Assembly: GCF_001931675.1 (NCBI RefSeq)
Contig: NZ_CP014839.1
Location: forward strand, 3,658,001 to 3,722,000
Length of the DNA stretch: 64,000 nucleotides
Reading direction: 5' to 3'
DNA from: Pandoraea thiooxydans
GTDB taxonomy: Bacteria; Pseudomonadota; Gammaproteobacteria; Burkholderiales; Burkholderiaceae
Each line of letters opens with the position of its first letter. Positions within the stretch are counted from its first letter, which is position 1. The position numbers were made by a program, and so were the translations under genes. This document shows positions 1 through 10,413 of the stretch, one piece after another. The notes beneath the pieces are model-generated. The model saw only the letters and a list, made by a program, of their open reading frames with translations. It was not told the origin of the DNA and did no database searches.

Positions 1-266
1 ACGCGGTCGGCAAGCAACTCGACACGCTCGGCACCGAGCACGTGCGCCAGGTGCGCAAGGATTGCGCGGGAGTGATCCTGTACACGGCGGAAAAGGCCAC
101 CTGGATGGCCGGCGAGGCGATCCAGATTCTCGGCGGCAACGGCTACATCAACGAATATCCGGTCGGCCGGCTGTGGCGCGATGCCAAGCTGTATGAAATC
201 GGCGCCGGCACTTCGGAGATCCGCCGCATGCTGATCGGCCGCGAACTGTTCGCCGAGACGCTGTGA
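1..266 (+). CDS. liuA: Isovaleryl-CoA dehydrogenase, C-terminal part (5' end outside window)
   Basis: The reading frame is open from base 3 to the stop at 264-266, so only about 87 C-terminal residues are present. They form the C-terminal helical region of a flavin acyl-CoA dehydrogenase, with the family signatures [17 protein letters not shown] and GAGTSEIRR. The enzyme oxidises isovaleryl-CoA to 3-methylcrotonyl-CoA in leucine degradation, passing electrons to ETF. Assignment to isovaleryl-CoA rather than another acyl-CoA follows from the YINEYP variant of the signature and from liuB, liuC, liuD and liuE downstream on the same strand. The start codon and catalytic base lie upstream of the window. 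Confidence 0.9.
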   Translation, partial: AVGKQLDTLGTEHVRQVRKDCAGVILYTAEKATWMAGEAIQILGGNGYINEYPVGRLWRDAKLYEIGAGTSEIRRMLIGRELFAETL

Positions 267-330
267 GGAGCCGCGATGCGGCGCTACAATCGACCTAGCG
301 CCGCGTCCAACCTCAAGGCCCTCGATCGGT

Positions 331-2115
331 ATGGCTCATTTTCCCAAACTGCTGTCGTCGCAGATCGCCTACGATGTGGCACGCACCATGCTGGATGGCT
401 TCGACAAGCACTACCGGCTGTTTCGCGACGTCTCGGTCGACGCCAAGGCGCGCTTCGAGGCAGGCGACTGGCTGGGGCTGCAGACGCTGCAGCGCGAGCG
501 CATCGCATTTTATGATCGGCGCGTGCAGGAGACGGTCGAAGCGCTCGAGGACGAATACGACGCCGAAGATCTCGAACAGGAAGTCTGGCAGCAGATCAAA
601 CTGCACTACATCGGCTTGCTGACCGATCATCGCCAACCGGAATGCGCTGAAACGTTCTTCAATTCGGTGAGCTGCAAGATCTTGCAGCGCGCCTATTTCA
701 ACAACAATTTCATCTTCGTGCGGCCGGCCATCGCCACCGAATACATCGAAAACGACGAGCCCGCCAGCAAGCCGACCTATCGCGTCTACTACCCTGGCCA
801 CACCGGCCTGGCGAGCACGCTCGAGCGCATCGTCACCAACTTCCAGCTCGAACTCCCGTTCGACGACCTGCCACGCGATGTCGGATACGTGATGCGCGCC
901 ATCGACGAGGAATTCGGCCGCTTCGACATCGCGCCGAACTTCCAGATCCACGTGCTCTCGTCGCTGTTCTTTCGCAACAAGGCCGCCTATATCATCGGAC
1001 GCATCATCAACGGCGATCACCTGCTGCCGTTCGCCGTGCCGATCATGCACGACGCCGAAGGCAAATTGCGGCTCGACGCGGTTCTGCTGCGCCGCGAGCA
1101 GCTGCAGATCATTTTCAGCTTCACGCATGCCTACTTCATGGTCGATATGGAAGTACCGTCGGCCTATGTGCAGTTTCTGCGCACCATCATGCCCGGCAAG
1201 CCGAAGTGGGAAATCTACACTTCCGTCGGGTTGCAGAAGCACGGGAAAAATCTCTTCTACCGCGATTTCCTGCATCACCTGAAACACTCCAGCGACCAGT
1301 TCATCGCCGCGCCGGGTATCAAGGGCCTGGTGATGCTGGTCTTCACGCTGCCCTCGTACCCCTACGTTTTCAAGATCATCAGGGATCGTTTCGGCCCGCC
1401 CAAGGAGACCACGCGTGCGCAGATCAAGGCCAAGTATCTGATGGTCAAGCAGCACGATCGGGTGGGGCGGATGGCCGACACGCTCGAATACTCGAGCGTC
1501 GCTTTTCCGCTGTCGCGCTTCGACGAAACCCTGCTCGAGGAACTCAAGCGCGAAATTCCGTCGCTGCTCGAATTCGACGCAGACAAACTCGTCATCCGCC
1601 ACCTGTACATCGAGCGCCGCATGACGCCGCTCAACCTGTGGCTGCAGCACGCCACCGACGACGCCATCGATCAGGCCATGCGCGAATACGGCAACGCCAT
1701 CAAGGAACTGATGGCCGCCAATATTTTCCCTGGCGACATGCTGTACAAGAATTTTGGCGTCACCCGCCAGGGCCGCATCGTATTCTATGACTACGATGAA
1801 CTCGAATACCTGACCGACTGCCAGATCCGCGCCGTGCCGGCGCCGCGCAACGAGGAAGAGGAAATGTCGGGCGAAGTCTGGTACAAGGTCGGGCCGCACG
1901 ACGTATTTCCGGAAACCTTCGAGACCTTCCTGATGGGCGACCCGCGCGTGCGCAAGGCCTTCATGCGGTATCACCCCGATTTCTTCGACCCGGCCCTGTG
2001 GCAGGCGCACAAGGACAAAATCCTGGCTGGCCAAATGCATGACTTTTATCCGTACGATACGGCCCTGCGTTTCGTCAACCGCTACGAGACGGCCGCCGCG
2101 GCCGCCGCGGCCTAG
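331..2115 (+). CDS. aceK: Isocitrate dehydrogenase kinase/phosphatase AceK
   Basis: A 594-residue protein of the normal AceK length. It reversibly phosphorylates isocitrate dehydrogenase and so sets the split of carbon between the TCA cycle and the glyoxylate shunt. The atypical kinase nucleotide loop [11 protein letters not shown] is near residues 326-337, and the acidic catalytic stretch [11 protein letters not shown] is near residues 484-494. The ATG lies 64 bp after liuA. Placement in a leucine cluster fits leucine and acetoacetate being acetyl-CoA sources that need the glyoxylate shunt. The C-terminus ends in a run of seven alanines from a GC-rich repeat, which is probably neutral. Confidence 0.96.
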   Translation: MAHFPKLLSSQIAYDVARTMLDGFDKHYRLFRDVSVDAKARFEAGDWLGLQTLQRERIAFYDRRVQETVEALEDEYDAEDLEQEVWQQIKLHYIGLLTDHRQPECAETFFNSVSCKILQRAYFNNNFIFVRPAIATEYIENDEPASKPTYRVYYPGHTGLASTLERIVTNFQLELPFDDLPRDVGYVMRAIDEEFGRFDIAPNFQIHVLSSLFFRNKAAYIIGRIINGDHLLPFAVPIMHDAEGKLRLDAVLLRREQLQIIFSFTHAYFMVDMEVPSAYVQFLRTIMPGKPKWEIYTSVGLQKHGKNLFYRDFLHHLKHSSDQFIAAPGIKGLVMLVFTLPSYPYVFKIIRDRFGPPKETTRAQIKAKYLMVKQHDRVGRMADTLEYSSVAFPLSRFDETLLEELKREIPSLLEFDADKLVIRHLYIERRMTPLNLWLQHATDDAIDQAMREYGNAIKELMAANIFPGDMLYKNFGVTRQGRIVFYDYDELEYLTDCQIRAVPAPRNEEEEMSGEVWYKVGPHDVFPETFETFLMGDPRVRKAFMRYHPDFFDPALWQAHKDKILAGQMHDFYPYDTALRFVNRYETAAAAAAA

Positions 2116-2153
2116 ACGACACGCCCATCTCCTCAATTGCCCAGGCCAACGCC

Positions 2154-2819
2154 ATGACCCAACCGGAAAAATCACCCCTGATTCATTTGCTCGATGCCAA
2201 TCGCGACTGGGTGGGCAGCGTCAACGCCGACGATCCGACCTTCTTCGAAAAGCTCGCGCGTCAGCAAGCGCCGGAATATTTGTGGATCGGCTGCTCCGAC
2301 TCGCGCGTGCCGGCCAATCAGATCACGGGTCTCGCACCGGGTGAAGTGTTCGTGCATCGAAACATCGCCAACGTGGTCGTGCCAAGCGACCTGAACGCCC
2401 TGTCGGTGCTGCAATTCGCGGTCGAACTGCTCAAGGTGCGGCACGTCATCGTGGTCGGCCATTACGGCTGCTCGGGAGTCGGCGCGGCGCTCGACGGGCT
2501 GCGCATCGGCCTGGCCGACAACTGGCTCGGGCACGTGCGCGACGTGCATGCCAAGCATCAGGACCAACTCAGCACGCTGCCCAATCGCGACGCCCGTTAC
2601 GACCGCCTGTGCGAGCTCAACGTGATCGAACAGGTCACCCACGTGTGCGCGACCACCGTTGTGCAGGACGCCTGGCTGCGCCGCCAGCCGCTCAGCGTGC
2701 ACGGCTGGGTGTACGGCATTCGCGATGGCCTGGTGCGCGATCTGGGCATCAGCGTCGCGTCGAACGAGATGCTGCCGGCAGCCTATGAACGATGCGTCAA
2801 CCATTTTTGCGCGGCGTAG
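2154..2819 (+). CDS. can: Beta-class carbonic anhydrase
   Basis: A 221-residue beta carbonic anhydrase that interconverts CO2 and bicarbonate in the cytoplasm. All zinc and catalytic residues are visible: Cys47 and Asp49 with Arg51 in CSDSR, and His103 and Cys106 in GHYGCSG. This matches the E. coli Can spacing closely. It starts 38 bp after aceK on the same strand. A reasonable inference is that it supplies bicarbonate to the biotin-dependent methylcrotonyl-CoA carboxylase encoded further down the cluster by liuB and liuD, although a general anaplerotic role is equally possible. Confidence 0.95.
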   Translation: MTQPEKSPLIHLLDANRDWVGSVNADDPTFFEKLARQQAPEYLWIGCSDSRVPANQITGLAPGEVFVHRNIANVVVPSDLNALSVLQFAVELLKVRHVIVVGHYGCSGVGAALDGLRIGLADNWLGHVRDVHAKHQDQLSTLPNRDARYDRLCELNVIEQVTHVCATTVVQDAWLRRQPLSVHGWVYGIRDGLVRDLGISVASNEMLPAAYERCVNHFCAA

Positions 2820-2891
2820 GCCCCGGATGCGACCCGTGTCACCGACTGCAGCGCCCCGCGCCAACCCGCCAACCGAACTCAGGAGCCCCTC

Positions 2892-4073
2892 ATGACCGAC
2901 CCGATCGTCATCGTATCCGCCGCCCGCACCCCGATGGGGGCATTCCAGGGCGTCTTCAATTCAGTCACCGCGCCGCAATTGGGCAGCGCCGCGATCCGCG
3001 CCGCCGTCGAGCGCGCCGGCATCACGCCCGCGCAGGTCGACGAAGTGCTGATGGGCTGCGTGCTGCCCGCCGGCCAGGGCCAGGCGCCCGCGCGCCAGGC
3101 CGCGCTGGGTGCCGGGCTGCCGCTGGCCGCCGGCTGCACCACCGTCAACAAAATGTGCGGCTCCGGCATGCGCGCGGCGATGTTCGCTCACGACATGCTG
3201 CTGGCAGGCTCGTGCGACGTGATGGTCGCCGGCGGCATGGAGAGCATGACCAACGCCCCGTACCTGCTGCCCAAGGCGCGCGCGGGCATGCGCATGGGGC
3301 ACGGGCAGGTCATCGATCATATGTTTTATGACGGCCTGGAAGACGCCTACGACAAAGGCCGCCTGATGGGCACCTTCGCCGAGGATTGCGCGCAGCAATA
3401 CCATTTCAGCCGCCAGGCCCAGGACGAATTCGCGATCGCCTCGCTGCAGCGCGCCCAGCAGGCCAACCAGGACGGCAGCTTCTCCTGGGAAATCGCTCCG
3501 GTGACGGTATCCGGCAAAAAGGGCGACGTCGACATCGCGCAGGACGAGCCGCCATTCAAGGCCAACCTCGAAAAGATCCCCGGCCTGAAGCCAGCGTTTC
3601 GCAAGGACGGCACCGTCACCGCAGCCAATTCGTCGTCGATCTCCGACGGCGCGGCCGCACTGGTGATGATGCGCGAGTCCACCGCCGCGCGGCTCGGCCT
3701 CGCGCCGCTTGCGCGCATCGCCGGGCACAGCACCTTCGCGCAGGCGCCGGGGCTGTTCACCACCGCGCCGGTCGGCGCGATGCGCAAGCTGTTCGAGAAA
3801 ACCGGCTGGCGCGCGGCCGACGTCGACCTGTATGAAATCAACGAAGCCTTTGCGGTGGTCACCATGGCCGCCATGCAGGAGCACCAGTTGCCGCACGACA
3901 AGGTCAACGTGCACGGCGGCGCCTGCGCGCTCGGGCACCCGATCGGCGCGTCCGGCGCGCGTATCCTCGTCACGCTGCTCGGCGCGCTGCGCAAGCAGGG
4001 CGCCCGGCGTGGCGTGGCCAGCCTGTGCATCGGCGGCGGCGAAGCCACGGCCATGGCCGTCGAACTGATGTAA
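2892..4073 (+). CDS. Acetyl-CoA acetyltransferase (thiolase II family)
   Basis: A 393-residue biosynthetic/degradative thiolase that joins or cleaves acetoacetyl-CoA. The acyl-enzyme nucleophile is Cys89 in KMCGSGM. His349 lies in GHPIGASG and the general base Cys379 in SLCIGGG. The oxyanion-hole motif NEAF is also present. The GGAG-like ribosome site in ACTCAGGAGCCCCTC precedes the ATG. Within a leucine cluster it would cleave the acetoacetyl-CoA formed from acetoacetate, the HMG-CoA lyase product. It is also related to PhaA/AtoB, so its exact physiological name is not fixed by sequence. Confidence 0.93.
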   Translation: MTDPIVIVSAARTPMGAFQGVFNSVTAPQLGSAAIRAAVERAGITPAQVDEVLMGCVLPAGQGQAPARQAALGAGLPLAAGCTTVNKMCGSGMRAAMFAHDMLLAGSCDVMVAGGMESMTNAPYLLPKARAGMRMGHGQVIDHMFYDGLEDAYDKGRLMGTFAEDCAQQYHFSRQAQDEFAIASLQRAQQANQDGSFSWEIAPVTVSGKKGDVDIAQDEPPFKANLEKIPGLKPAFRKDGTVTAANSSSISDGAAALVMMRESTAARLGLAPLARIAGHSTFAQAPGLFTTAPVGAMRKLFEKTGWRAADVDLYEINEAFAVVTMAAMQEHQLPHDKVNVHGGACALGHPIGASGARILVTLLGALRKQGARRGVASLCIGGGEATAMAVELM

Positions 4074-4117
4074 CGCCGTCTGCCGCCATAACCAATGCCC
4101 CGCCCGAGGAGACTGTC

Positions 4118-5251
4118 GTGCTGTTGAGCCAGGAACACCAAATGATCCGCGACGCCTTGCGCACCTTCGTGCGCGAGACCATCGCGCCGCAGGCCGCCGC
4201 CTGGGACCGCGAGGGCACCTTCCCGAAAGACGTGCATCGCCAGCTGGCCGAACTGGGCGCCTACGGCGTGGCCGTGCCGGAAGCCTACGGCGGCGCCGGC
4301 CTCGATTATTTGGCGCTGGCGCTGATTCTCGAGGAAATCGCCGCCGGCGACGGCGGCACCTCCACCGTCATCAGCGTCAACAACTGCCCGGTGTGCAGCA
4401 TGCTGATGTCGTTTGCCAGCGAGGCGCAAAAGCAGCAATGGCTGGTACCGCTGGCCCGCGGCGAGAAACTCGGCGCGTTCTGCCTGACCGAGCCGCACGT
4501 CGGCTCCGACGCCGCGGCGCTGCGCACCACCGCCACGCGCGATGGCGAGCACTACGTGCTCAACGGCGTCAAACAGTTCATCACCAGCGGCAAGCACGGC
4601 GACGTGGCGATCGTCATGGCCGTCACCGACAAAAGTGCCGGCAAGCGCGGCATCAGCGCGTTCCTGGTGCCGACCGACACGCCCGGCTACATCGTCGCGC
4701 GCCTGGAGGAAAAACTCGGCCAGCATTCGTCGGACACCGCGCAGATTCTGCTTGAAAACTGCCGGATCCCGGTGGCCAACCGGCTCGGCGAAGAAGGCGA
4801 GGGCTATCGCATGGCGCTGTCCGGTCTCGAAGGCGGGCGTATCGGCATCGCCTCGCAGGCCATCGGCATGGCGCGCGCGGCGCTCGAGGCCGCGCTGGCC
4901 TATGCCAAAGAGCGGGAGAGCTTCGGCCAGCCGCTGTTTCAGCACCAGGCCGTGCAGTTCCGCCTGGCCGACATGGCCACCCAGATCGAGGTCGCGCGCC
5001 AGATGGTCTGGCATGCCGCCGCGCTCAAGGATGCCGGCTTGCCGTGCCTGAAGGAAGCGGCGATGGCCAAGCTGTTCGCCTCCGAGATGGCCGAGCGGGT
5101 CTGCTCCGACGCGATCCAGGTGCACGGCGGCTACGGCTATGTCAGCGACTTCCCGGTCGAGCGCATCTACCGCGACGTCCGCGTGTGCCAGATCTACGAG
5201 GGCACCAGCGATATTCAAAAAATCCTGATCGCGCGCGCACTGGCGCAGTGA
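4118..5251 (+). CDS. Acyl-CoA dehydrogenase, short/branched-chain type
   Basis: A 377-residue FAD-dependent acyl-CoA dehydrogenase, of normal family length when the GTG at 4118 is used. An AGGAG site ends eight bases upstream and the protein then begins LLSQEHQMIRD, the usual family start. A longer in-frame reading from 4025 overlaps the thiolase and is unlikely. The FAD/substrate signatures CLTEPHVGSDA and the C-terminal QVHGGYGYVSDFPVERIYRD are intact. It resembles the butyryl/2-methyl-branched group. It is distinct from the LiuA fragment at the window start, so the cluster handles at least two saturated acyl-CoA substrates. Confidence 0.92.
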   Translation: MLLSQEHQMIRDALRTFVRETIAPQAAAWDREGTFPKDVHRQLAELGAYGVAVPEAYGGAGLDYLALALILEEIAAGDGGTSTVISVNNCPVCSMLMSFASEAQKQQWLVPLARGEKLGAFCLTEPHVGSDAAALRTTATRDGEHYVLNGVKQFITSGKHGDVAIVMAVTDKSAGKRGISAFLVPTDTPGYIVARLEEKLGQHSSDTAQILLENCRIPVANRLGEEGEGYRMALSGLEGGRIGIASQAIGMARAALEAALAYAKERESFGQPLFQHQAVQFRLADMATQIEVARQMVWHAAALKDAGLPCLKEAAMAKLFASEMAERVCSDAIQVHGGYGYVSDFPVERIYRDVRVCQIYEGTSDIQKILIARALAQ

Positions 5252-5290
5252 TCGTTCCATGACCCGAACCCCACCGACCAGGACGCCGTC

Positions 5291-5902
5291 ATGACTGCCA
5301 CCTCCGCCATCGATTTTTATTTCGACTTTTCATCGCCCTACGGCTATTTCGCCAGCACCGTGATCGACCAGCTTGCCGCGCGTCACGGGCGCAGCGTGCA
5401 ATGGCATCCGATCCTGCTTGGCGCGATCTTCAAGACCACCGGCATGCAGCCGCCGGTGCAATATCCGCTCAAGGGCGATTACATCTGGCACGACTTCGCC
5501 CGCAGCGCGCGCTTTCACGATATTCCCTATCGCCGCCCCAGCCGCTTCCCGCTGCCGACCCAGGCCGCCGCCCGGGCCACGCTGTGGGCGCGCGAAGCGC
5601 TCGGCAGCGAGCGCGCCGTGACGCTGGCCAGGGCCATCTACCGGGCGCTGTTCGTCGACGACGTCGATATCAGCGAGCCGGCCGAGATCGTCAAGATCGG
5701 CGCGGCGCTGGGCATCGACAGCGGCGCGCTCGAACAGGGCATGCAGCAGCCCTCGATCAAGGAGCAACTCAAGACCGGGGTCGAGCAGGCCATGGCGCGC
5801 GGTGTGTTCGGCTCGCCCTACGTGATCGTCGACGGCGAATCCTTCTGGGGCTTCGATCGCTTCGCGCAGATCGAAGCGCTCCTGCAAAACGGCAAGATCT
5901 GA
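5291..5902 (+). CDS. 2-hydroxychromene-2-carboxylate isomerase family protein (DsbA/GST-kappa fold)
   Basis: A 203-residue protein of the HCCA isomerase/kappa-GST thioredoxin-fold family. The N-terminal [15 protein letters not shown] carries the conserved Ser-Pro of glutathione binding, and the C-terminal [17 protein letters not shown] is the second family hallmark. Characterised members isomerise hydroxychromene carboxylates in naphthalene degradation with glutathione. Here there are no aromatic-degradation neighbours; it lies between an acyl-CoA dehydrogenase and YchJ, so its substrate is unknown. The Cys-X-X-Cys of true DsbA is absent. Confidence 0.85.
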   Translation: MTATSAIDFYFDFSSPYGYFASTVIDQLAARHGRSVQWHPILLGAIFKTTGMQPPVQYPLKGDYIWHDFARSARFHDIPYRRPSRFPLPTQAAARATLWAREALGSERAVTLARAIYRALFVDDVDISEPAEIVKIGAALGIDSGALEQGMQQPSIKEQLKTGVEQAMARGVFGSPYVIVDGESFWGFDRFAQIEALLQNGKI

Positions 5903-5911
5903 CGCCCGCCC

Positions 5912-6328
5912 ATGGTCCGCCCGAACCCGAGCCCGCCAGCCACGCCCCTGGAGTGCCCCTGTGGCGGGGGCCGTTATGCCCAATGCTGCGCCCGCTTCAT
6001 AGACGGCGGCGAGTTGCCGGCAAGCGCCGAACAGCTGATGCGATCACGCTACACCGCCTATGTGCTGGCGCGCGGCGACTACCTGCGCGCCACCTGGCAC
6101 GCCAGCACCGCGCCGGCCGAACTCGGCTTCGACGACGCCACGCGCTGGCTCGGCCTGCAAATCAGGCAACACGTGCAGCACGATGCGACACATGCCGAAG
6201 TCGAGTTCGTCGCGCGCTACAAAGTCGGCGGCCGCGCCTACCGGCTGCACGAACGCAGCCGCTTCGAACGCGTGCCGCCCGGAGAGGGCGGGCGCTGGCT
6301 CTATCTCGACGGCACCCTATTCGACTAA
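5912..6328 (+). CDS. YchJ-like SEC-C/UPF0225 family protein
   Basis: A 138-residue protein starting 9 bp after the previous gene. It has the zinc-binding SEC-C-type motif [12 protein letters not shown] near residues 12-23, followed by the YchJ-like middle domain ([10 protein letters not shown], then [17 protein letters not shown]). The family is small, cytoplasmic and of unknown function, with a NTF2-like fold predicted for the middle domain. Only the amino-terminal SEC-C copy is present. Co-transcription with the upstream isomerase is likely from the tight spacing, but no functional link to leucine degradation is known. Confidence 0.85.
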   Translation: MVRPNPSPPATPLECPCGGGRYAQCCARFIDGGELPASAEQLMRSRYTAYVLARGDYLRATWHASTAPAELGFDDATRWLGLQIRQHVQHDATHAEVEFVARYKVGGRAYRLHERSRFERVPPGEGGRWLYLDGTLFD

Positions 6329-6360
6329 CCTCCACCTCATTTCAGACTCAGGTTTTTGCC

Positions 6361-7968
6361 ATGCCGATCATCGAAAGCAAGCTCAATCCGCGCGCCGAGG
6401 AATTCCAGCGCAATGCCGCCGCCATGCAGGCCGTGGTCGACGATCTGCGCGCCAAGGTCGCCGCGTTGGCCGGCGGCGGCGGTGAAGCCGCCCGCAAGAA
6501 GCACCTCGCACGCGGCAAGCTGCTGCCGCGCGATCGCGTCCAGCAACTGCTCGATCCGGGCACGCCGTTTCTCGAATTCTCGCAACTGGCGGCCTACGAC
6601 ATGTACCGCAACGAAGCGCCTGGCGCGGGCGTGATCACCGGCATCGGCCGCGTGGCCGGCCACGAATGCGTGATCGTATGCAACGACGCAACGGTCAAGG
6701 GCGGCACCTATTACCCGATCACGGTGAAAAAGCACGTGCGGGCACAAGAGATCGCCGAGCAAAACAACCTGCCGTGCATTTATCTGGTCGACTCGGGCGG
6801 CGCCAATTTGCCGAACCAGGACGAGGTGTTTCCCGACCGCGATCATTTCGGCCGCATCTTCTATAATCAGGCCAACCTGTCGGCGCGAGGCATTCCGCAG
6901 ATCGCCGTGGTGATGGGTTCGTGCACCGCGGGCGGCGCCTACGTGCCGGCCATGAGCGACGAGTCGATCATCGTCAAGAACCAGGGCACCATCTTTCTGG
7001 GCGGCCCGCCGCTGGTCAAGGCCGCCACGGGCGAGGAAGTCAGCGCCGAGGATCTCGGCGGCGGCGACGTGCATACGCGGCTCTCGGGCGTGGTCGACCA
7101 TTTCGCGCAGAACGATGCACATGCGCTGGCGATCGCGCGCGGCATCGCGGCCAACTTCAATCGCGTCAAGCCGGCCCAGATGGCCGTGCGCGCGCCGGTC
7201 GAGCCGCATTACGATCCGCGCACCCTGTACGGCGTGATCCCGGCCGACACGCGCAAGCCGTTCGACATCCGCGAGATCATCGCGCGCATCGTCGACGGTT
7301 CGGAGTTCGATGAATTCAAGGCACGCTACGGCACCACGCTGGTGTGCGGCTTCGCCCATCTGTGGGGCTATCCGGTGGGCATCGTCGCCAACAATGGCAT
7401 CCTGTTCTCGGAGTCGGCCCAAAAGGGCGCGCACTTCATCGAACTGTGCTGCCAGCGCAAGATCCCGCTGATCTTCCTGCAGAACATCACCGGCTTCATG
7501 GTCGGACGCAAATACGAGAACGAAGGCATCGCCAAGCATGGCGCCAAAATGGTCACCGCGGTGGCCACCGCGCAGGTGCCCAAGCTCACCGTCATCATCG
7601 GCGGCTCGTTCGGCGCCGGCAACTACGGCATGTGCGGGCGCGCCTATTCGCCGCGCTTTTTGTGGATGTGGCCCAACGCGCGCATCTCGGTGATGGGCGG
7701 CGAGCAGGCCGCTTCGGTACTGGCGACCGTCAAGCGCGACGGCATCGAGACCAAGGGCGGGCACTGGAGCGCCGACGAAGAAGAGGCGTTCAAGGCGCCG
7801 ATTCGCGAGCAATACGAAAAACAAGGCCACCCCTACTACGCCAGCGCGCGGCTGTGGGACGACGGTGTGATCGATCCGGCCGACACCCGCACGGTGCTCG
7901 GCCTCGGGCTGTCGGCCGCGCTCAACGCGCCGATTCCCGACACCCGTTTCGGCGTGTTCCGCATGTAA
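6361..7968 (+). CDS. liuB: Methylcrotonyl-CoA carboxylase, carboxyltransferase (beta) subunit
   Basis: A 535-residue carboxyltransferase subunit that moves CO2 from biotin onto 3-methylcrotonyl-CoA. The open frame runs far upstream, but the ATG at 6361 gives the standard N-terminus ([14 protein letters not shown]) and full family length. The crotonase-fold glycine clusters are visible at [16 protein letters not shown] and in the C-terminal half at [20 protein letters not shown]. The C-terminal [15 protein letters not shown] is typical of MCC and propionyl-CoA carboxylase beta chains. Its biotin subunit liuD is separated from it by liuC and four biotin genes. Confidence 0.95.
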   Translation: MPIIESKLNPRAEEFQRNAAAMQAVVDDLRAKVAALAGGGGEAARKKHLARGKLLPRDRVQQLLDPGTPFLEFSQLAAYDMYRNEAPGAGVITGIGRVAGHECVIVCNDATVKGGTYYPITVKKHVRAQEIAEQNNLPCIYLVDSGGANLPNQDEVFPDRDHFGRIFYNQANLSARGIPQIAVVMGSCTAGGAYVPAMSDESIIVKNQGTIFLGGPPLVKAATGEEVSAEDLGGGDVHTRLSGVVDHFAQNDAHALAIARGIAANFNRVKPAQMAVRAPVEPHYDPRTLYGVIPADTRKPFDIREIIARIVDGSEFDEFKARYGTTLVCGFAHLWGYPVGIVANNGILFSESAQKGAHFIELCCQRKIPLIFLQNITGFMVGRKYENEGIAKHGAKMVTAVATAQVPKLTVIIGGSFGAGNYGMCGRAYSPRFLWMWPNARISVMGGEQAASVLATVKRDGIETKGGHWSADEEEAFKAPIREQYEKQGHPYYASARLWDDGVIDPADTRTVLGLGLSAALNAPIPDTRFGVFRM

Positions 7969-8010
7969 GCCGGCCTCGCCCCACGTTCTCTTATCGACAG
8001 GACATCCCCC

Positions 8011-8796
8011 ATGCAACTCGAGACCCTGCAGATCGCCATCGACAACCACGTCGCCACCGTCACGCTCAACCGCCCGGCGGTGCGCAACGCCTTCAATGAA
8101 ACCGTCATCGAGGAACTGACCGGCGCGTTTCGCGCGCTGGGCGCGCGCGAGGACGTGCGCGCCATCGTGCTGGCGGCCGACGGCCCGGCCTTTTGCGCGG
8201 GCGCCGACCTCAACTGGATGAAAAAGATGGCGGGCTACTCCGACGAGGAAAACCGCGCCGACGCGATGACGCTCGCGACCATGCTCAACACCATCTACAC
8301 TTGCCCCAAGGCGGTGGTCGCGCGCGTGCAGGGCGATGCCTACGCCGGCGGCTGCGGCCTGGTGGCCGTGTGCGACATCGTGGTGTGCGCCGACAGCGCG
8401 CATTTCTGCATTTCCGAAGCGAAGCTCGGGCTGAGCCCGGCGACCATCAGCCCGTACGTGATCCGGGCCATCGGCGAGCAGGCCGCGCGGCGCTACTTCA
8501 TCACAGCCGAGCGCTTCGACGCGGCCACCGCCCAGCGCCTGGGCCTGGCGCACGAAGTCGTGCCGGCCGACGGGCTCGATGCGGCCGTGCATGCCATCAC
8601 CCGCACGCTGGCCGAGAACAGCCCGAATGCCGTGCGCGAGTGCAAGCGGCTGGTGCACGACGTCGCCGGGCGTGCGCTCGACACCGCGCTGATCGCCGAG
8701 ACCGCCGAGCGTATCGCACATATGCGCGCCTCGGACGAAGGCAAGGAGGGCGTGCGCGCGTTCCTGGAAAAGCGCACGCCGTCGTGGCGCGCATAG
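8011..8796 (+). CDS. liuC: Methylglutaconyl-CoA hydratase (enoyl-CoA hydratase family)
   Basis: A 261-residue crotonase-fold protein with the oxyanion-hole motifs FCAGADLNWMKKM (residues about 64-76) and AYAGGCGLVAVCDIV. The ADLNWM variant is typical of 3-methylglutaconyl-CoA hydratases in liu clusters. The enzyme hydrates methylglutaconyl-CoA, the product of the LiuBD carboxylase, to HMG-CoA. Position directly after liuB supports the assignment. The closest alternative is a generic enoyl-CoA hydratase. A 272-bp gap follows, so the liu transcript may pause or end here before bioA. Confidence 0.92.
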   Translation: MQLETLQIAIDNHVATVTLNRPAVRNAFNETVIEELTGAFRALGAREDVRAIVLAADGPAFCAGADLNWMKKMAGYSDEENRADAMTLATMLNTIYTCPKAVVARVQGDAYAGGCGLVAVCDIVVCADSAHFCISEAKLGLSPATISPYVIRAIGEQAARRYFITAERFDAATAQRLGLAHEVVPADGLDAAVHAITRTLAENSPNAVRECKRLVHDVAGRALDTALIAETAERIAHMRASDEGKEGVRAFLEKRTPSWRA

Positions 8797-8929
8797 AGCG
8801 ATGTCTTAAAAAAATTTCACGGCGCGGCGCGCGGGAGATGCCGAGCAATTGGTACCGGATTTTGCAAATATCGAACCATCTTCCGTCAATTCTTTTTATT
8901 TTTTGCTAATTTGCCGTCAAACTGGCCTA

Positions 8930-8958
8930 TTGATCGTTTTCGGATGCATCCATAACAT
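8930..8958 (+). promoter_or_regulatory. Candidate promoter of the biotin operon
   Basis: In the 272-bp gap between liuC and bioA there is a distinctly AT-rich stretch (about 8860-8960). It contains TTGATC at 8930, 17 bases of spacer and TAACAT at 8953, a fair sigma-70 match. No clear BirA-type TTGT-AAC operator was seen. No strong hairpin that would end the liu transcript was found either, so read-through from liuC is possible. Confidence 0.4.
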
Positions 8959-9068
8959 GCCCCCATTCACTCTGCTTCGCCTCCCGGTTCGCCCGCTGCG
9001 CCTGTACGCGCACAGCGGGACGTGCCGGCGCCGTCCTGGCCGGCGGAGCGGGCTTTCGGGAGTCAACC

Positions 9069-10412
9069 ATGGACGCTAATTCCAATACCGGCTGGCGCGA
9101 GCGCAGCCTGCGGCACGTCTGGCACCCCTGCACGCAGATGAAGCAGCAGGCCGAACTACCGCTGGTGCCGCTGAGCCGCGGCCAGGGCCCCTGGCTTTAT
9201 GACATGGCCGGCCAGCGCTATCTCGACGCCATCAGTTCCTGGTGGGTCAATCTGTTCGGGCATGCCAATGCGCGCATCAACGCGGCACTCGTCGAGCAGC
9301 TCGCCACGCTCGAGCACGCCATGCTGGCCGGTTTCACGCACGCGCCGGTCGTCGAGCTCTCCGAGCGCCTGGCGGCGCTCACCGGCGAGGCGCTCGGCCA
9401 TTGCTTCTACGCCTCGGACGGCGCCTCGGCGGTCGAGATCGCGCTGAAGATGAGCTTTCATTACTGGCGCAACCACGGCCAGACCGACAAGCGCGAATTC
9501 GTCTGCCTGCGCAACGGCTATCACGGCGAAACGCTCGGCGCGCTCGGCGTCACCGACGTGGCGATCTTTCGCGACGCCTATGACCCGCTGCTGCGCCACG
9601 CACACGTAGTCCCCTCGCCCGATGCGCGCGACGCGCGTGAGGGCGAAAGCGCGCGCGAGGTCGCGCAGCGCGCGGCCGACGAACTCGAGGCGCTGCTGCA
9701 GGCACGCCACGGGCAAATCGCCGCGCTGATCGTCGAGCCGCTGGTGCAATGCGCCGCCGGCATGGCGATGTACGACACACATTACCTGACGCTGGTGCGC
9801 GCGCTGTGCGACCGCTACCAGGTGCACCTGATCGCCGACGAGATCGCCGTCGGCTGCGGACGCACCGGCACCTTTTTCGCCTGCGAGCAGGCGCAGCTGT
9901 GGCCTGACTTCCTGACTCTGTCCAAGGGCATCAGCGGGGGCTACCTGCCGCTGTCGCTGGTGATGACCACCGACCGCATATACGACGCCTTCTATCACGA
10001 CGAGACGGTGCGCGGCTTCCTGCACTCGCATTCGTACACCGGCAACGCGCTGGCGTGCCGGGCCGCACTGGCCACCCTCGACATCTTCCGCGACGACGAC
10101 GTACTCAACGCCAACCGCGTCCGCGCGGCCCGGCTCACCGCCCTGCTCGCGCCGCTCGCGACCCATCCGCGCGTACGGCACTTCCGCCAGCGCGGCATGA
10201 TCTGGGCCTTCGACGTCGCGCTCGACACGCCGGCCGAGGCCTCCGCCTTCGCGCGGCGCTGCCACGCAGCGGCGCTCGCGCGCGGCCTGCTGCTGCGCCC
10301 GATCGGCAACACCGTCTATCTGATGCCGCCGTATGTGCTCGACGACGACGCCCAGACCTGGCTGGCCACCCAAACACTGGCGGCATTGACCGACACACTC
10401 GAGGCGCACTGA
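9069..10412 (+). CDS. bioA: Adenosylmethionine-8-amino-7-oxononanoate aminotransferase
   Basis: A 447-residue class III aminotransferase that converts 8-amino-7-oxopelargonate (KAPA) to 7,8-diaminopelargonate using S-adenosylmethionine as amino donor. The N-terminal HPCTQM and [12 protein letters not shown] segments are BioA-specific substrate and SAM contacts. The PLP-binding lysine is Lys286 in [11 protein letters not shown], and the acidic PLP contact sits in [19 protein letters not shown] ribosome site precedes the ATG. The gene abuts bioF with a 1-bp gap, so bioA is the first gene of a bioAFDB operon. Confidence 0.97.
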   Translation: MDANSNTGWRERSLRHVWHPCTQMKQQAELPLVPLSRGQGPWLYDMAGQRYLDAISSWWVNLFGHANARINAALVEQLATLEHAMLAGFTHAPVVELSERLAALTGEALGHCFYASDGASAVEIALKMSFHYWRNHGQTDKREFVCLRNGYHGETLGALGVTDVAIFRDAYDPLLRHAHVVPSPDARDAREGESAREVAQRAADELEALLQARHGQIAALIVEPLVQCAAGMAMYDTHYLTLVRALCDRYQVHLIADEIAVGCGRTGTFFACEQAQLWPDFLTLSKGISGGYLPLSLVMTTDRIYDAFYHDETVRGFLHSHSYTGNALACRAALATLDIFRDDDVLNANRVRAARLTALLAPLATHPRVRHFRQRGMIWAFDVALDTPAEASAFARRCHAAALARGLLLRPIGNTVYLMPPYVLDDDAQTWLATQTLAALTDTLEAH

Positions 10413-10413
10413 C

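Noticed and set aside
313-2175. 620-codon open frame on the minus strand opposite aceK
   Set aside because: It mirrors the codon structure of aceK, shows no family similarity, and has biased His/Val/Asp-rich composition typical of an antisense shadow in high-GC DNA.
3347-5260. 637-codon minus-strand frame opposite the thiolase and acyl-CoA dehydrogenase
   Set aside because: Covers two genes and their gap with no similarity of its own.
6337-8721. 794-codon minus-strand open frame opposite liuB and liuC
   Set aside because: It spans two well-supported plus-strand genes and has no recognisable domain.
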